Below are positions 23,720 to 33,178 of a stretch of 64,000 bases of DNA, piece after piece. The position numbers were made by a program, and so were the translations under genes. Origin of the DNA: Mycolicibacterium sp. CR10 (GTDB lineage: Bacteria > Actinomycetota > Actinomycetes > Mycobacteriales > Mycobacteriaceae); NCBI RefSeq assembly GCF_005222675.1, contig NZ_STGE01000049.1, positions 102,482-166,481 of the forward strand. The letters are read 5' to 3'. Under the pieces are notes generated by a model. That model was not told where the DNA came from. It ran no database searches and saw nothing but the letters and a program-made list of their open reading frames with translations. Every line of letters starts with the position of its first letter. Within the stretch, counting starts at the first letter, position 1.

Positions 23720-25296
23720 GATGAAACTCCCTGCGGCTGTTGGCTCTTGCCAAAGAGGCGAAGATCGGATGGCGGTGGAGGCAGCAACTGGCCGGGACCT
23801 GCTGCCGCATAGACGAATCCGTCGGGCCGCACGATGACCGCTTCGGCACCCTTGGCCGCCAGCCAGTCGACGAGGGTGCGTCCACCGTCGACCAGGGTGT
23901 CCGGCGCGGGGTACCCCTGCGGCCCGATGAGACGAACGCTGTTGATGCCCAGCGCCATCCACGCCTGGGAACCGGCCGGCGCGGCACCGGTGCGCAACAG
24001 CGTCCACTGCCCCCGCAGGGCATCGTCGAGGCGGACGCCGACGCCCTTCTCGTCGATCAGCCAGGGTTGCGGCAGTTGCCAGCCGGTTGCGGGCGCGCTG
24101 CCGCTCAGGTAGCCGTCCCGGTACCGGGCCTCGGGGATCCACATGGTGGCGTGCAGTTTTGCGGGCAGACGGGGGATCTTCATCAGCGCACGCATGACAC
24201 TGTTGCGCAGGGCGGCCAGCGGCGGACGCGGTTCGGTGATAATCCTGCCGACCCGCACGGCCCGCTTGGTCACCTCGCGCAGGTGCGGCAGCCGTTCGGC
24301 CTGATATGTATCCAGAAGCGCGTCCGATGCCGACCCGTCGAGCACCGCGGCGATCTTCCAGCACAGGTTGGCGGCGTCGCGGACCCCGGCCGACATGCCC
24401 TGACCGATCCAGGGCGGCATGGCGTGGGCCGCGTCGCCGGCCAGGAACACCCGGCCCACCCGCCACCGGTCGGCGATGCGGACGTGATGCCGGTAGATCA
24501 CCGCGCGCAGGATCCGGACGTTTTTCTCGGTGATGCCCTGGCCGCGCAGAATGCGCCAGACGGCCGCGTCGCTGATCAGGTCAGCGTCCGCGGCGTCGCT
24601 GCGGGCGGGGTATTCCCAGCGGTGGTGCCCCAGCGGGGTGGGGCAGTCGACGGTCGGGCACGCAGGGTCGCAGTGGAAGCGCAGGCTGTCATGCCCCGGC
24701 CATTCCTCGAGCACCTTGGTGTCGATGACGACCCAGCGCTCCCCGTAGGTGCGCCCCGTGTAGCCGACGCCGAGTTGGCCGCGGGTCGGGCTCGATCCCC
24801 CGTCTGCGGCAATGACGTAGGACGCGCGAACCCGCAGGAACGAGTCGGTCTTGAGGTCGGCCAGCATCAGCTCGACATCGTCGGGAGTGGCCGCCACGCG
24901 CAGACATTCGTGGGACAACAGCACGTCGACGTTATGAAAGCGGTCGACACCTTCCCTCAGCACGGTGTCCACCGCCGGCTGGTACAGGAACTGCTGGGAC
25001 GGATGCCCGCAACCGTGCGACGGCGTCTTCAGTTCGATGAATGCTTCACCGCGCGAGTCTACGAACTGCAGTGGCCGATCGGGCAGCATGTCGCCCGCCA
25101 ATCGCTCGGCAAGTCCGACCCGTTGCCAGATCCGCATCACTTCCTCGTCGGTCGAGATCGCCCGCGCGCGGCCGTAAATGTCCGGATCGCGTTCGATGAC
25201 AACCACTTTCAGGCCCAGCTGGCCCAGAATATTGGCCGCTGTCGCGCCTGTGGGCCCGTAGCCGATGATGGCGACGTCATAGGTCGATGTGGTCAC
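23716..25296 (-). CDS. FAD-dependent aromatic hydroxylase (MhpA-like, PheA/TfdB family)
   Basis: A 526-residue group A flavoprotein monooxygenase. Motifs are the dinucleotide loop IIGYGPTGATAAN ending VVVIERD, the DG motif in VIAADGGSSPTRGQLG and the GD motif in VFLAGDAAHAMPPWIGQG, with a C-terminal thioredoxin-like part. It adds a hydroxyl to a phenol to make the catechol for the dioxygenase. Start GTG 25296 follows GAGG (five-base spacing) and gives the usual N-terminus; the frame is open further upstream through the operator. It is the first gene of the leftward operon and divergent from the TetR gene. Confidence 0.9.
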   Translation of the reverse strand: MTTSTYDVAIIGYGPTGATAANILGQLGLKVVVIERDPDIYGRARAISTDEEVMRIWQRVGLAERLAGDMLPDRPLQFVDSRGEAFIELKTPSHGCGHPSQQFLYQPAVDTVLREGVDRFHNVDVLLSHECLRVAATPDDVELMLADLKTDSFLRVRASYVIAADGGSSPTRGQLGVGYTGRTYGERWVVIDTKVLEEWPGHDSLRFHCDPACPTVDCPTPLGHHRWEYPARSDAADADLISDAAVWRILRGQGITEKNVRILRAVIYRHHVRIADRWRVGRVFLAGDAAHAMPPWIGQGMSAGVRDAANLCWKIAAVLDGSASDALLDTYQAERLPHLREVTKRAVRVGRIITEPRPPLAALRNSVMRALMKIPRLPAKLHATMWIPEARYRDGYLSGSAPATGWQLPQPWLIDEKGVGVRLDDALRGQWTLLRTGAAPAGSQAWMALGINSVRLIGPQGYPAPDTLVDGGRTLVDWLAAKGAEAVIVRPDGFVYAAAGPGQLLPPPPSDLRLFGKSQQPQGVSS

Positions 25297-25329
25297 GGAG
25301 ACCTCGTTTCTGAGAGATACCGACGAAGA

Positions 25330-25374
25330 CTTGTTCCTGTAGTGATCACTACGGTAAGCTGATGATCGAACAAG
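25330..25374. promoter_or_regulatory. Nested palindromic operator of the aromatic catabolism divergon
   Basis: The centre is GTAGTGATCACTAC (25339-25352), a perfect 14-bp palindrome. It is nested inside outer inverted arms CTTGTTC (25330-25336) and GAACAAG (25368-25374). The element lies 34 bases before the hydroxylase start and upstream of the TetR start. It is the obvious binding site for the TetR protein encoded at 25407. Confidence 0.6.
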
Positions 25375-25406
25375 AGTCAAGACCCAATCACCGAGGAGAG
25401 TCGCCA

Positions 25407-26036
25407 GTGCCCGAGGAGCGCAAGACACGTCGCCGCCGCGCCAACGGTGAGGAATCCCGCAGCCGGATCCTGGATGCGACTGCCGAAATTGCCAGCGAAC
25501 GCGGATACGAGGGCACCTCCATCGCCCTCGTCAGCGCCAAGTGCGGCCTGCCTGCCAGTTCCATCTACTGGCACTTCAAGGACAAGGACGACCTGATCGC
25601 CGCGGTGATCGAGCGCAGCTTCGCCCAGTGGTTGCTTGCGTGGCAGTTGCCCGACGGCGACAGCGACCGCGACCGGTTCGCGATGCTGGCCAGGCAGGTC
25701 GCCAAGGCGATGCTGGACACCCCGGACTTCATGCGGCTCGGGTTGATGCTGGCGCTGGAACGCAGACCCGTCGAACCCCGCGCCCGCTCGATGTTCCTCG
25801 ACGTGCGCGAGCAGGCGTCTCGCCAGATCGCGGAGACCATCCGTGAGTTCGCACCCGATCTCAGCGCGGCCGCCGTTCACCAACTGACGCAATACGCGCT
25901 GGCCGGAGCCGACGGTCTGTTCATCGCCAAGGAGATCAACGGCGACGCGGTGGACCTGACGGCGATGTTCGGCCTGCACGCCCAGATGCTCTACGACGCC
26001 GCACAGCGGTTATCCCAGGAAGAGACGACCCAATGA
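25407..26036 (+). CDS. TetR-family regulator of the meta-cleavage cluster
   Basis: A 209-residue regulator with DNA-binding domain at about residues 12-58 (SRILDATAEIASERGYEGTS, then LVSAKCGLPASSIYWHFK). I chose GTG 25407 because GAGGAG (25393-25398) is 8 bases upstream; an in-frame ATG at 25362 would put the start within the operator. The C-terminal domain probably binds an aromatic intermediate. Its stop shares ATGA with the acetaldehyde dehydrogenase gene, so repressor and two catabolic genes are co-transcribed. Confidence 0.86.
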   Translation: MPEERKTRRRRANGEESRSRILDATAEIASERGYEGTSIALVSAKCGLPASSIYWHFKDKDDLIAAVIERSFAQWLLAWQLPDGDSDRDRFAMLARQVAKAMLDTPDFMRLGLMLALERRPVEPRARSMFLDVREQASRQIAETIREFAPDLSAAAVHQLTQYALAGADGLFIAKEINGDAVDLTAMFGLHAQMLYDAAQRLSQEETTQ

Positions 26037-26989
26037 CATCCACTCCAGCATGGCCGGTGGCCATCATCGGCTCGGGCAACATCGGCACCGATCTGATGAT
26101 CAAAATCCTTCGCGGTTCAACGACATTGAGCATGGGTGCGATGGCCGGAATCGACCGGGCTTCCGACGGGCTTGCCCGCGCGACACGGCTGGGCATCTCG
26201 ACGACGGCGGACGGCGTCGACGGTCTACTCGCCTTGCCGAACTTCGACGAGATCAGGCTGGTCTTCGATGCCACGGCCGCGGGAGCGCACCGCGCGAACT
26301 GGGCCACACTGGAACCCACCGGCGTACGCGTGCTCGATCTCACCCCTGCTTCTATCGGCCCGTTCTGCGTGCCGGTGGTCAATCTGGACGACCACCTCGA
26401 TGCACAGAACCTGAACATGGTCACCTGCGGCGGTCAGGCCACGGTGCCGATCGTCGCTGCCGTCGGCGAGGCCGCGTTCGTTGCCTACGCCGAGATCGTC
26501 TCCTCGATTTCCTCGAAGTCGGCCGGCCCGGGGACGCGCGCCAACATCGACGAATTCATCGAGATCACCGCACAGGCCCTGGTGGAGGTCGGCGGCGCCC
26601 AGCGAGCCAAGGCCATGATGATCCTGAACCCGGCCGACCCGCCGGTCATAATGCGCAACACCGTGTACTGCCTCGTCGAAGGCGACTGCGATCACCGCGC
26701 CATCGACGCCGCGATCCGACAAATGGTCGCTCAGGTGAGCGCCTACGTCCCGGGCTACCGTCTCAAACAGGCGGTCCAGTTCGAGTCGTTCGGCCGCGGC
26801 AACCCCTTACACATCCCCGAGACCGGCAAGTTCGTCGGCACCCGGGTCACCGTCATGCTCGAGGTCACCGGTGCGGCGCACTACCTACCCGCCTACGCCG
26901 GAAACCTCGACATCATGACGTCGGCGGCGTTGACAACCGCAGAACGCATCGCGGCACATGAGAATTCGAAGACTGGAGCCCAACGATGA
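26033..26989 (+). CDS. Acetaldehyde dehydrogenase (acylating), MhpF/HsaG family
   Basis: A 318-residue enzyme with NAD-binding loop IIGSGNIGTD, catalytic Cys in NMVTCGGQATVP and the GPGTRANIDEF segment characteristic of the family. It converts acetaldehyde (or propionaldehyde) and CoA to acyl-CoA, receiving the aldehyde through a channel from its partner aldolase. The partner gene follows with an ATGA overlap. A second, sterol-linked pair (hsaF/hsaG) is expected elsewhere in a mycobacterial genome. Confidence 0.94.
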   Translation: MTSTPAWPVAIIGSGNIGTDLMIKILRGSTTLSMGAMAGIDRASDGLARATRLGISTTADGVDGLLALPNFDEIRLVFDATAAGAHRANWATLEPTGVRVLDLTPASIGPFCVPVVNLDDHLDAQNLNMVTCGGQATVPIVAAVGEAAFVAYAEIVSSISSKSAGPGTRANIDEFIEITAQALVEVGGAQRAKAMMILNPADPPVIMRNTVYCLVEGDCDHRAIDAAIRQMVAQVSAYVPGYRLKQAVQFESFGRGNPLHIPETGKFVGTRVTVMLEVTGAAHYLPAYAGNLDIMTSAALTTAERIAAHENSKTGAQR

Positions 26990-28011
26990 CGCGGAAGCTC
27001 TACATCAGCGATGTCACGCTGCGCGACGGCATGCACGCCGTCCGTCACCAGTACACGACCGCCCAGGTGACCGAGATCGCCGCCGCGCTCGATGCGGCCG
27101 GCGTCGACTCGATCGAGGTCGCCCACGGAGACGGACTTGCCGGGTCGAGCTGCATCTACGGCTTCGGCGCCCACACAGACCTCGAGTGGATCGAAGCTGT
27201 CGCCGGCGTCGTCACCCGCGCCCGCGTCGCGACCCTGCTGCTTCCCGGCATCGCTAGCGTGACCAACCTGAAGGCCGCACACCGCGCGGGTGCCGGCGTT
27301 GTCCGGGTGGCCACGCACTGCACCGAAGCCGACATCGCAGCCCAACACCTCGCTGCGGCAAGGGATTTCGATATGGATGCCGTCGGGTTTCTGATGATGA
27401 GCCACATGGTCGACCCGACGGCGCTGGCTCAACAGGCCAAGCTGATGGAGAGCTATGGCGCCACCTGCGTCTACGTGGTGGACTCCGGCGGTGCGATGAC
27501 GATGACCGAGGTGGCCGAGCGCATCGACGCCTTCAAGCAGGTGCTGAAGCCTGAAACGGAAACGGGTATCCATGCGCACCACAATCTGTCCCTGGGTGTG
27601 GCGAATTCCATTGTCGCGGTGGAGCATGGCTGCGACCGCGTCGATGCCTCGCTGGCAGGCATGGGCGCCGGCGCCGGGAACGCGCCCCTCGAGGTGTTCA
27701 TCGCCGCAGCCGACAGGATGGGGTGGGACCACGGTTGTGATCTCTTCGCCCTGCAGGATGCCGCCGACGATCTGGTCCGGCCCCTGCAGGACCGCCCGGT
27801 TCGCGTCGATCGGGAGACCCTCACGCTCGGCTATGCGGGGGTCTATTCGAGCTTTCTGCGCCACGCGGAGGTCGCTGCACAGCGCTATCACGTGGACGCA
27901 CGGACATTGCTTCTCGAAGCCGGCAAGCGCGGAATGGTCGGCGGTCAGGAAGACATGATCGTCGACATCGCACTCGACCTGGTAGGCGAAAGGCCGGCAG
28001 TCCACTCCTGA
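26986..28011 (+). CDS. 4-Hydroxy-2-oxovalerate aldolase, MhpE/HsaF family
   Basis: A 341-residue DRE-TIM aldolase: DVTLRDGMHAVRHQY supplies the Arg/Asp pair, and the metal-binding His pair is in IHAHHNLSLG; the C-terminal helices match the communication domain that docks the acylating dehydrogenase. It splits 4-hydroxy-2-oxo acids into pyruvate and aldehyde. The hydratase that should feed it (MhpD/HsaE) is not in this cluster. It converges with the large surface-protein gene after 14 bases. Confidence 0.94.
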   Translation: MTRKLYISDVTLRDGMHAVRHQYTTAQVTEIAAALDAAGVDSIEVAHGDGLAGSSCIYGFGAHTDLEWIEAVAGVVTRARVATLLLPGIASVTNLKAAHRAGAGVVRVATHCTEADIAAQHLAAARDFDMDAVGFLMMSHMVDPTALAQQAKLMESYGATCVYVVDSGGAMTMTEVAERIDAFKQVLKPETETGIHAHHNLSLGVANSIVAVEHGCDRVDASLAGMGAGAGNAPLEVFIAAADRMGWDHGCDLFALQDAADDLVRPLQDRPVRVDRETLTLGYAGVYSSFLRHAEVAAQRYHVDARTLLLEAGKRGMVGGQEDMIVDIALDLVGERPAVHS

Positions 28012-28025
28012 CGGGGAGCAACGCC

Positions 28026-31000
28026 CTAGGTAATTCTGAGAATCGCCACCCTGGTAGCCGTGTCACTGGGCGACGAGTAGGGAACGTTGATGAGCCTGTT
28101 CGTGGTGAACACGACACGGGTGCCGTCGGCGCTGAAGAGTGGTTCGTAGTCTGCTCCGCCACCGATGCTCAGCGTGCCGCCGGCTTGTCTGCCCGTGGTC
28201 ATGTCGACGACCACCATCCGGGAGGTGCCTGTGTAGGTGACTGGATTCCATGGGGACGTGGTGATCAGCGCCCGGGTGCTGTCGGCGCTCAGCAGCTGTG
28301 CACCGTAGAGGGCGCCTGACAGGGCGAGGGTGGTGCCGATCTGTTTACCCGTGGTGGTATCGATTACCGCTACCCGGGTGGAGTCGGGGTCGACCCAGAA
28401 CAGGGCGCCCCGGTCGTAGACGGCTGTGCTGATCGCGGCGCGCGCGCCGTCTCCGGTCACCAGCGGTGCGCCGGATCCGGGAATCGCCACCGTGGTGCCG
28501 ACCTGAGCGCCGGTCGTGGTGTTGTACACGGTCACCAGGGTGGTGTATTCGATTCTGTCGTAGCTGCTCTTTACGGCGGTGACGAGTGCGCGGGTGCCGT
28601 CGGCGCCGGCGATCTGGAAGGCTGCCGGCCGTCCGGGCAGGCTGAGGGCAGGACCGGCTTGGGCGCCCGTGGTGGTGTTGAGGATTACCGCGGTGCCAGC
28701 GTTGTCGGTGATCAGTGCGCGGGTGCCGTCGGCACTCAATAGTGGTGCGCCGCCCAGGTCGCCGGCGACAGTGAGGGTCGTACCAGTCTTGGCGCCAGTG
28801 GTGGTGTCGATCACGGTCACCTGGGAGTTGAGGACGGTGTAGCCGTCGGCGGTGTATGTGGTGATCAGCGCACGGCCGGCACCGGCGCTCATGGCAGAGC
28901 CAGACCGCGCGCCGGCGAGGGTGACGGTAGACCCGACCTGTTCGCCGGTGGCGGCGTCCACGATCGTGACCAAGGTGGAGGCTGGGGTGACGGAGTCGTC
29001 GACGCCGGTGACAATGAGGGCGCGGCCCGCGTCGGCGCTCATCACAACGGACTGCGTTCCCGTGAGGGTCAAGGTGGTGCCCACCTGAATTCCGGTGACG
29101 GGGTTCAGCACCGCCACCGAGGTGGAGGCGGCAGCGTCGGTGACGACGAGCGCACGGGTGCCCTTCGCGCTGAACAGCGGTGAGCCGAGTAGGCGGCCGG
29201 CGAGCGTGAGGATGGTGCCGGTTTGGTAGGAGGAAGTGGCGTCGACCACGGCGACGCGGGTCGTGAATCCCGTGTCCCAGTCTCCGTCCTGGGTGGTCAC
29301 CAGGACATGGGTTGCATCGGCGCTCCACGTCGCCGACTGGTACCCGGGCATGGTCACGGTGGTGCCGATCTGGGCGCCGGTCTTGGTGTCGAGTACCGCC
29401 AGACGAGTGCCGCCGGTGACCAGATCGCTGGACGCGGTGGTGATCAGGGCGCGGGAACCGTCAGCGCCCAACACCGTCGGAAATCCGACTTCTCCGGCGA
29501 GGGTGAAGGTGTTGCCGACCTGGGCACCCGTGGTCGTGTCGATCACCACCACTTGGGTCGTCCAGCCTCTGATGGTGATGATGGCGCGGGTGCCGTCGGC
29601 GTTCAGCAGGGGTGTGCCACTTTCGCCGCTGGCGAGGATGAGAGTGGTGCCGATCTGTTTGGCCGTGGAGGTGTTGATGACCGCCACTTTTGTTGCGCCG
29701 CCGCCAGTATCGTAGTTGGTCGCGTCCGTGGTGATGACAACGCGGGTGCCGTCGGGGGTGAACACCTTTCCATTCACGTAGCCGGTGAGGGAGACGTTGT
29801 CGCCGATGAGGTCTACCTCGGTTCGCGCGACGGATGCACCGCTGCCGGGGGTGATGGCCAGTACCCGCACGATGCGGTCGGCGGCATCGGTGACGTAGAC
29901 GGTGCCGTTGGGGCTGACCGTGACGACGTGGTCGCCGGCAGGGTCGGAGTCGAACGCCACGGTGCGGATCACCCTGGATGCCTCGGTGTCGATCACCGAG
30001 ATGGCGTCGTCGCCGTTGACGACATAGGCCAGATCACCGAGGGGGCTCAGCGCCACCGAACTGGGTGAGGAGCCCACCGGCATGGGGTTGGCCCCAAGAC
30101 CGTTGGAGTCAAAGGGCGCAAGGGCATTGGTGCCGGTATTGATCACCGAGACCGTGCCGCTGCCGGTGTTGACCACATACAGGCGGCCGTTGGTGCCGAG
30201 GGCGAGGCTCGACGGCTGGGCGCCCACGGCAATGGTGGTCGTGACGCTGTTGGTGGCGGTATCGATCACCGACACCGAGTTGCTGCTGCGGTTGGCCACA
30301 TACAGCCGATTGCCGACGGCCACCAGCGCGCTGGGCGCCGAACCCACCGAGATGGCTTGATTTCCTGAGACATTGGGGTTGATGTCGACCAGCTTGTTGG
30401 TGGTGGTGTCGATCACCGACACGGTGTTACTGCCACGGTTGGCCACATACAGCCGATTGCCGACGGACACGAGCGCGCTGGACGAAGCGCCCACCGCGAT
30501 CCGCGTCGAGAAGATGCTCGGGTTGGCGTCGATGCGCTTGTAAGTGGCGGTGTCGATCACCGACACCGAGCGGTCGCCGGCGTTGGCCACGTACAACCGC
30601 AAGCCATCGGCGCTCAGCGCCAACGCCCCCGGCGCCGAGCCCACCGCGATGTCCTTGGAGAAGATGCTCGAGTTGGCGTCGACACGTTGACCGGTCACGG
30701 TGTTGATCACCGACACGGTGTTGCCGCCGGTGTTGGCGACGAACATCCGGCCATCCGAGGTCACCGCCATCGCCGAGGGCCGGGTACCCACCGCGATCGG
30801 TGGCTTGGTGTCCAACCGGGCAGGCGCGATGTACACCGTCACCACCGCGGTGCTGGTCTGCTGTCCGTCACCGACGGAGACATTGAAGGTGTCGGTGTCG
30901 GTCGCCGTCGTCGCGCCGGCAGCCAAGCGCGTCGCCTGGGTCGGGGTATAGGTGTAAGCGCCCGTCTGCGCGTTCAGTTCGACCTTTCCGCCGTCGGGCT

Positions 31001-31868
31001 CAGTGGCCAGGGTGAACGTCAGGGCGTCGCTTTCGGGATCGGTGGCGACCACCGTGCCGGTCACCACCCCGGTCACCGGATCTGGAATACCTATCGGCTG
31101 GCCGGGAACAGACTCCGCCGCCGTCGTGGCGGCGAGAGTCTGCCCGTTCTCCACACTTCCGCCGGTGAGCGCAGCGGGGCGCTGGCGGGTTCCCCAGGCC
31201 GCCAACGCCCATTCCACCGGCGCGTCGACCGGCAATAGCGGGCCATCGGTGACCGACGGACCCGAACCCGTAGCCGGCAAGGCGACCGTCATCCGCCTCA
31301 TCGATGTCGGAGGTGTCGATTCCGCCGGAATTACCGAGACCTCCTGGTGGGCAATGACATCAGGGGGCGGCGGCGCGGACGGGCTGGTGCTGACCGTCGC
31401 AGCGGACCGCGGTGCGGCCGGCTGTTCCAACGCACGATCAACCACCGCGCGTTGCCGCACCGGGGCTTCCAAGCCCAAAGGTGCCGGGGCCTTGGTATCC
31501 GAATCGGCGTCAGTCGCTGCGCGCGCCCATCGTGGCTTCCTGTTGCGTGGTCGGTCAGACTCCCCCGCAGTGTCCGACGCCTCGTTGTCCTCGGCAGCCG
31601 AGTCGACGACGGCCTCGGACTCAGGCTCGGCCGTGTCGTCGGTGCCCGACTCCTCGTCCGTGGAATCGTCAACCTCACGGCCTAGCCGGGTGCCCTCGGA
31701 TTCCGCGGGTCCATCGGTATCGGGAGCGCCCACCGAACCGGCGTTCTCCGAACTCGCGGAGCCGGGATCGTCGGCCCACGCAATCCCCGGCGAAGCCGCA
31801 ACCGCCAGCCCGACTCCCAGCGCGACAGCCAACCCTCCGATACGACCGATGTACCTGGCGCTGCCCAT
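28026..31868 (-). CDS. Large secreted protein with Ig-like and YVTN beta-propeller repeats
   Basis: A 1280-residue exported protein. Residues 1-33 are a Sec signal ending AWAD. Residues about 34-200 are an acidic Ser/Asp/Glu-rich then Pro/Ala-rich low-complexity stalk. About 255-352 is a cadherin/VCBS-like beta-sandwich (VTGTVVATDPESDALTFTLA). About 355-680 holds YVTN-type repeats (GNRLYVANRSSNSVSVIDTA). About 690-1280 is a second array of roughly 45-50-residue blades with DGTRALIT and TTTGAQVGTT motifs. The fold suggests one or two beta-propellers displayed at or outside the cell surface; the ligand is unknown. The signal peptide is nearly the same as that of the DUF4185 protein at 52420. 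A 22-bp palindrome lies upstream. Confidence 0.87.
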   Translation of the reverse strand: MGSARYIGRIGGLAVALGVGLAVAASPGIAWADDPGSASSENAGSVGAPDTDGPAESEGTRLGREVDDSTDEESGTDDTAEPESEAVVDSAAEDNEASDTAGESDRPRNRKPRWARAATDADSDTKAPAPLGLEAPVRQRAVVDRALEQPAAPRSAATVSTSPSAPPPPDVIAHQEVSVIPAESTPPTSMRRMTVALPATGSGPSVTDGPLLPVDAPVEWALAAWGTRQRPAALTGGSVENGQTLAATTAAESVPGQPIGIPDPVTGVVTGTVVATDPESDALTFTLATEPDGGKVELNAQTGAYTYTPTQATRLAAGATTATDTDTFNVSVGDGQQTSTAVVTVYIAPARLDTKPPIAVGTRPSAMAVTSDGRMFVANTGGNTVSVINTVTGQRVDANSSIFSKDIAVGSAPGALALSADGLRLYVANAGDRSVSVIDTATYKRIDANPSIFSTRIAVGASSSALVSVGNRLYVANRGSNTVSVIDTTTNKLVDINPNVSGNQAISVGSAPSALVAVGNRLYVANRSSNSVSVIDTATNSVTTTIAVGAQPSSLALGTNGRLYVVNTGSGTVSVINTGTNALAPFDSNGLGANPMPVGSSPSSVALSPLGDLAYVVNGDDAISVIDTEASRVIRTVAFDSDPAGDHVVTVSPNGTVYVTDAADRIVRVLAITPGSGASVARTEVDLIGDNVSLTGYVNGKVFTPDGTRVVITTDATNYDTGGGATKVAVINTSTAKQIGTTLILASGESGTPLLNADGTRAIITIRGWTTQVVVIDTTTGAQVGNTFTLAGEVGFPTVLGADGSRALITTASSDLVTGGTRLAVLDTKTGAQIGTTVTMPGYQSATWSADATHVLVTTQDGDWDTGFTTRVAVVDATSSYQTGTILTLAGRLLGSPLFSAKGTRALVVTDAAASTSVAVLNPVTGIQVGTTLTLTGTQSVVMSADAGRALIVTGVDDSVTPASTLVTIVDAATGEQVGSTVTLAGARSGSAMSAGAGRALITTYTADGYTVLNSQVTVIDTTTGAKTGTTLTVAGDLGGAPLLSADGTRALITDNAGTAVILNTTTGAQAGPALSLPGRPAAFQIAGADGTRALVTAVKSSYDRIEYTTLVTVYNTTTGAQVGTTVAIPGSGAPLVTGDGARAAISTAVYDRGALFWVDPDSTRVAVIDTTTGKQIGTTLALSGALYGAQLLSADSTRALITTSPWNPVTYTGTSRMVVVDMTTGRQAGGTLSIGGGADYEPLFSADGTRVVFTTNRLINVPYSSPSDTATRVAILRIT

Positions 31869-31900
31869 GGTGGGATCCTGGCTCGGGTTGCGCCGACCGG

Positions 31901-31922
31901 GTGCAGTAGTGCACTACTGCAC
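31901..31922. promoter_or_regulatory. Perfect 22-bp palindrome upstream of the propeller gene
   Basis: The half-site GTGCAGTAGTG is followed without spacer by its exact reverse complement. It ends 33 bases before the ATG at 31868 (minus strand) and 148 bases before the small secreted protein on the plus strand. A repressor or activator of one or both is likely. The inner GTAGTG/CACTAC arms also occur in the operator at 25339. Confidence 0.6.
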
Positions 31923-32070
31923 TTCGCCCGATCATGGCGGTGGAGAGGCTTACCTCGTGGATAGCGAAACCTTCCCTCCCCGGCCGGAAGTCTGGCTTCT
32001 CAGCGATTACCGCGACGCCTGCAGATCGGGATCATTTCTTCTCAACAACCCACGAGAGGACATCCCCACA

Positions 32071-32406
32071 ATGACCACATCACCCCGCACGCTGACCGGC
32101 ATCAAGTACGCGGCGACGATCGTCGGCGCCCTGGCCGTTGTCGCCCTGGCCCCCGCGACCGCCTCCGCGCTGCCCGTCAACGGCAACAGCGAAAGCGGTG
32201 GGTGCACCTACACGGACAACGACGGCTACGACGTCCCGATCGACGAGGGCCAGGATGTCTTCGTCGACGGCAAGATCGTGAGCTGCAGGGGCGGGACGAT
32301 CGTCGTCACCACCGCGCCGGCGAGCTCGGGCGGAAACACCGGCCCGTCGAATGTGGGACCCAAGATCAACCTCGGCAACCTGCCGAAGCTGTCAGCGACA
32401 CGCTGA
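32071..32406 (+). CDS. Small secreted protein, unknown function
   Basis: A 111-residue protein from ATG 32071. It has a Sec signal peptide (MTTSPRTLTGIKYAATIVGA, then a hydrophobic run to ASALP), cleaved near residue 34, leaving about 77 residues. The mature part has two cysteines (GGCTYTDND and VSCRGGT), likely one disulfide, and a Gly/Asn/Pro-rich tail. The frame is open for over 1 kb upstream, but that part is antisense to the propeller gene and not coding. I do not recognise the family. Confidence 0.72.
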   Translation: MTTSPRTLTGIKYAATIVGALAVVALAPATASALPVNGNSESGGCTYTDNDGYDVPIDEGQDVFVDGKIVSCRGGTIVVTTAPASSGGNTGPSNVGPKINLGNLPKLSATR

Positions 32407-32413
32407 ACCGCCC

Positions 32414-33037
32414 TCAGCTTTCCTGAGATCCGTTGTCGCGCAGCATCGCGAGGGTGACAGCGCCACGCCGGGTGGCCTCATTCGCCAACCGTGTCCGGCG
32501 CTCACCCTCAGGCGGAATCGCGAACTTGTCGTACAGATTCTGCAGATGCTGTTTGACGGCCGCCTCGGTGACGAAAAGTTCCTGTGCCATCTGCCGGACC
32601 GACGGCGCCTGAGGGAATGGGTCGTCGGAAACCAGCGGGCGGCACAGCACCACCAGGACCTCGAGTTCGCGCCGGGTCAGGCGCGGCGGGAGCTGGGTGG
32701 GTGCGACGGAAATCGTCTCGTCGCCGGGCGCTTCATCACCGTCCCTTGCCTCCCAGAAAACCAACCGCGACTTCCCGATCCGTAACTCGTCCCCCGAACG
32801 CAGGACCCGTTCGGCCGTGATCTTCTCTCCGTTGAGGTAGGTGCCGTTGCGACTCCCCACATCCCGTATCGACCAGGCGGCCCCCAGTTTCTCCAAGACG
32901 GCGTGCACTCGCGACACGGTCGAGTCATGATCGAACGCCACACGATTGGTCGACGACTTGCCGATGGTCACGCGTTCCTCACCCAACATGACCAGCTCCC
33001 GTCCTGACGGCTTCCAGATCTCCAGGTGGGAAGGCAT
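32414..33037 (-). CDS. FHA domain protein with C-terminal helix-turn-helix
   Basis: A 207-residue protein from ATG 33037. Residues about 10-100 are a forkhead-associated domain, with the phosphothreonine-binding core in VTIGKSSTNRV, STVSRVHAVLE and DVGSRNGTYLNGEKI. Residues about 120-185 resemble a LuxR/winged HTH (LTRRELEVLVVLC, then SVRQMAQELFVTEAAVKQHL). It should bind phosphoThr peptides and DNA. The divergent gene encodes a Ser/Thr kinase, so kinase and reader form a natural signalling pair. The 141-base gap between them holds both promoters. Confidence 0.85.
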   Translation of the reverse strand: MPSHLEIWKPSGRELVMLGEERVTIGKSSTNRVAFDHDSTVSRVHAVLEKLGAAWSIRDVGSRNGTYLNGEKITAERVLRSGDELRIGKSRLVFWEARDGDEAPGDETISVAPTQLPPRLTRRELEVLVVLCRPLVSDDPFPQAPSVRQMAQELFVTEAAVKQHLQNLYDKFAIPPEGERRTRLANEATRRGAVTLAMLRDNGSQES

Positions 33038-33178
33038 GACGACAGCGTATTGCTTCGTCGGCCCGGAAACGCCCGGTGCGATGATTTCGGCGCCGCTCGC
33101 GCTGGCGTCACCACAAGAAAAGCCCAGGCCACAGGTATCCCAACCGTTAGGATCGAGGGGACCTGGAACGAGGTTTCC

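Noticed and set aside
28345..29328. A 327-codon Arg/His-rich frame within the propeller gene
   Set aside because: It is an out-of-frame reading of a repetitive gene and has no fold signature.
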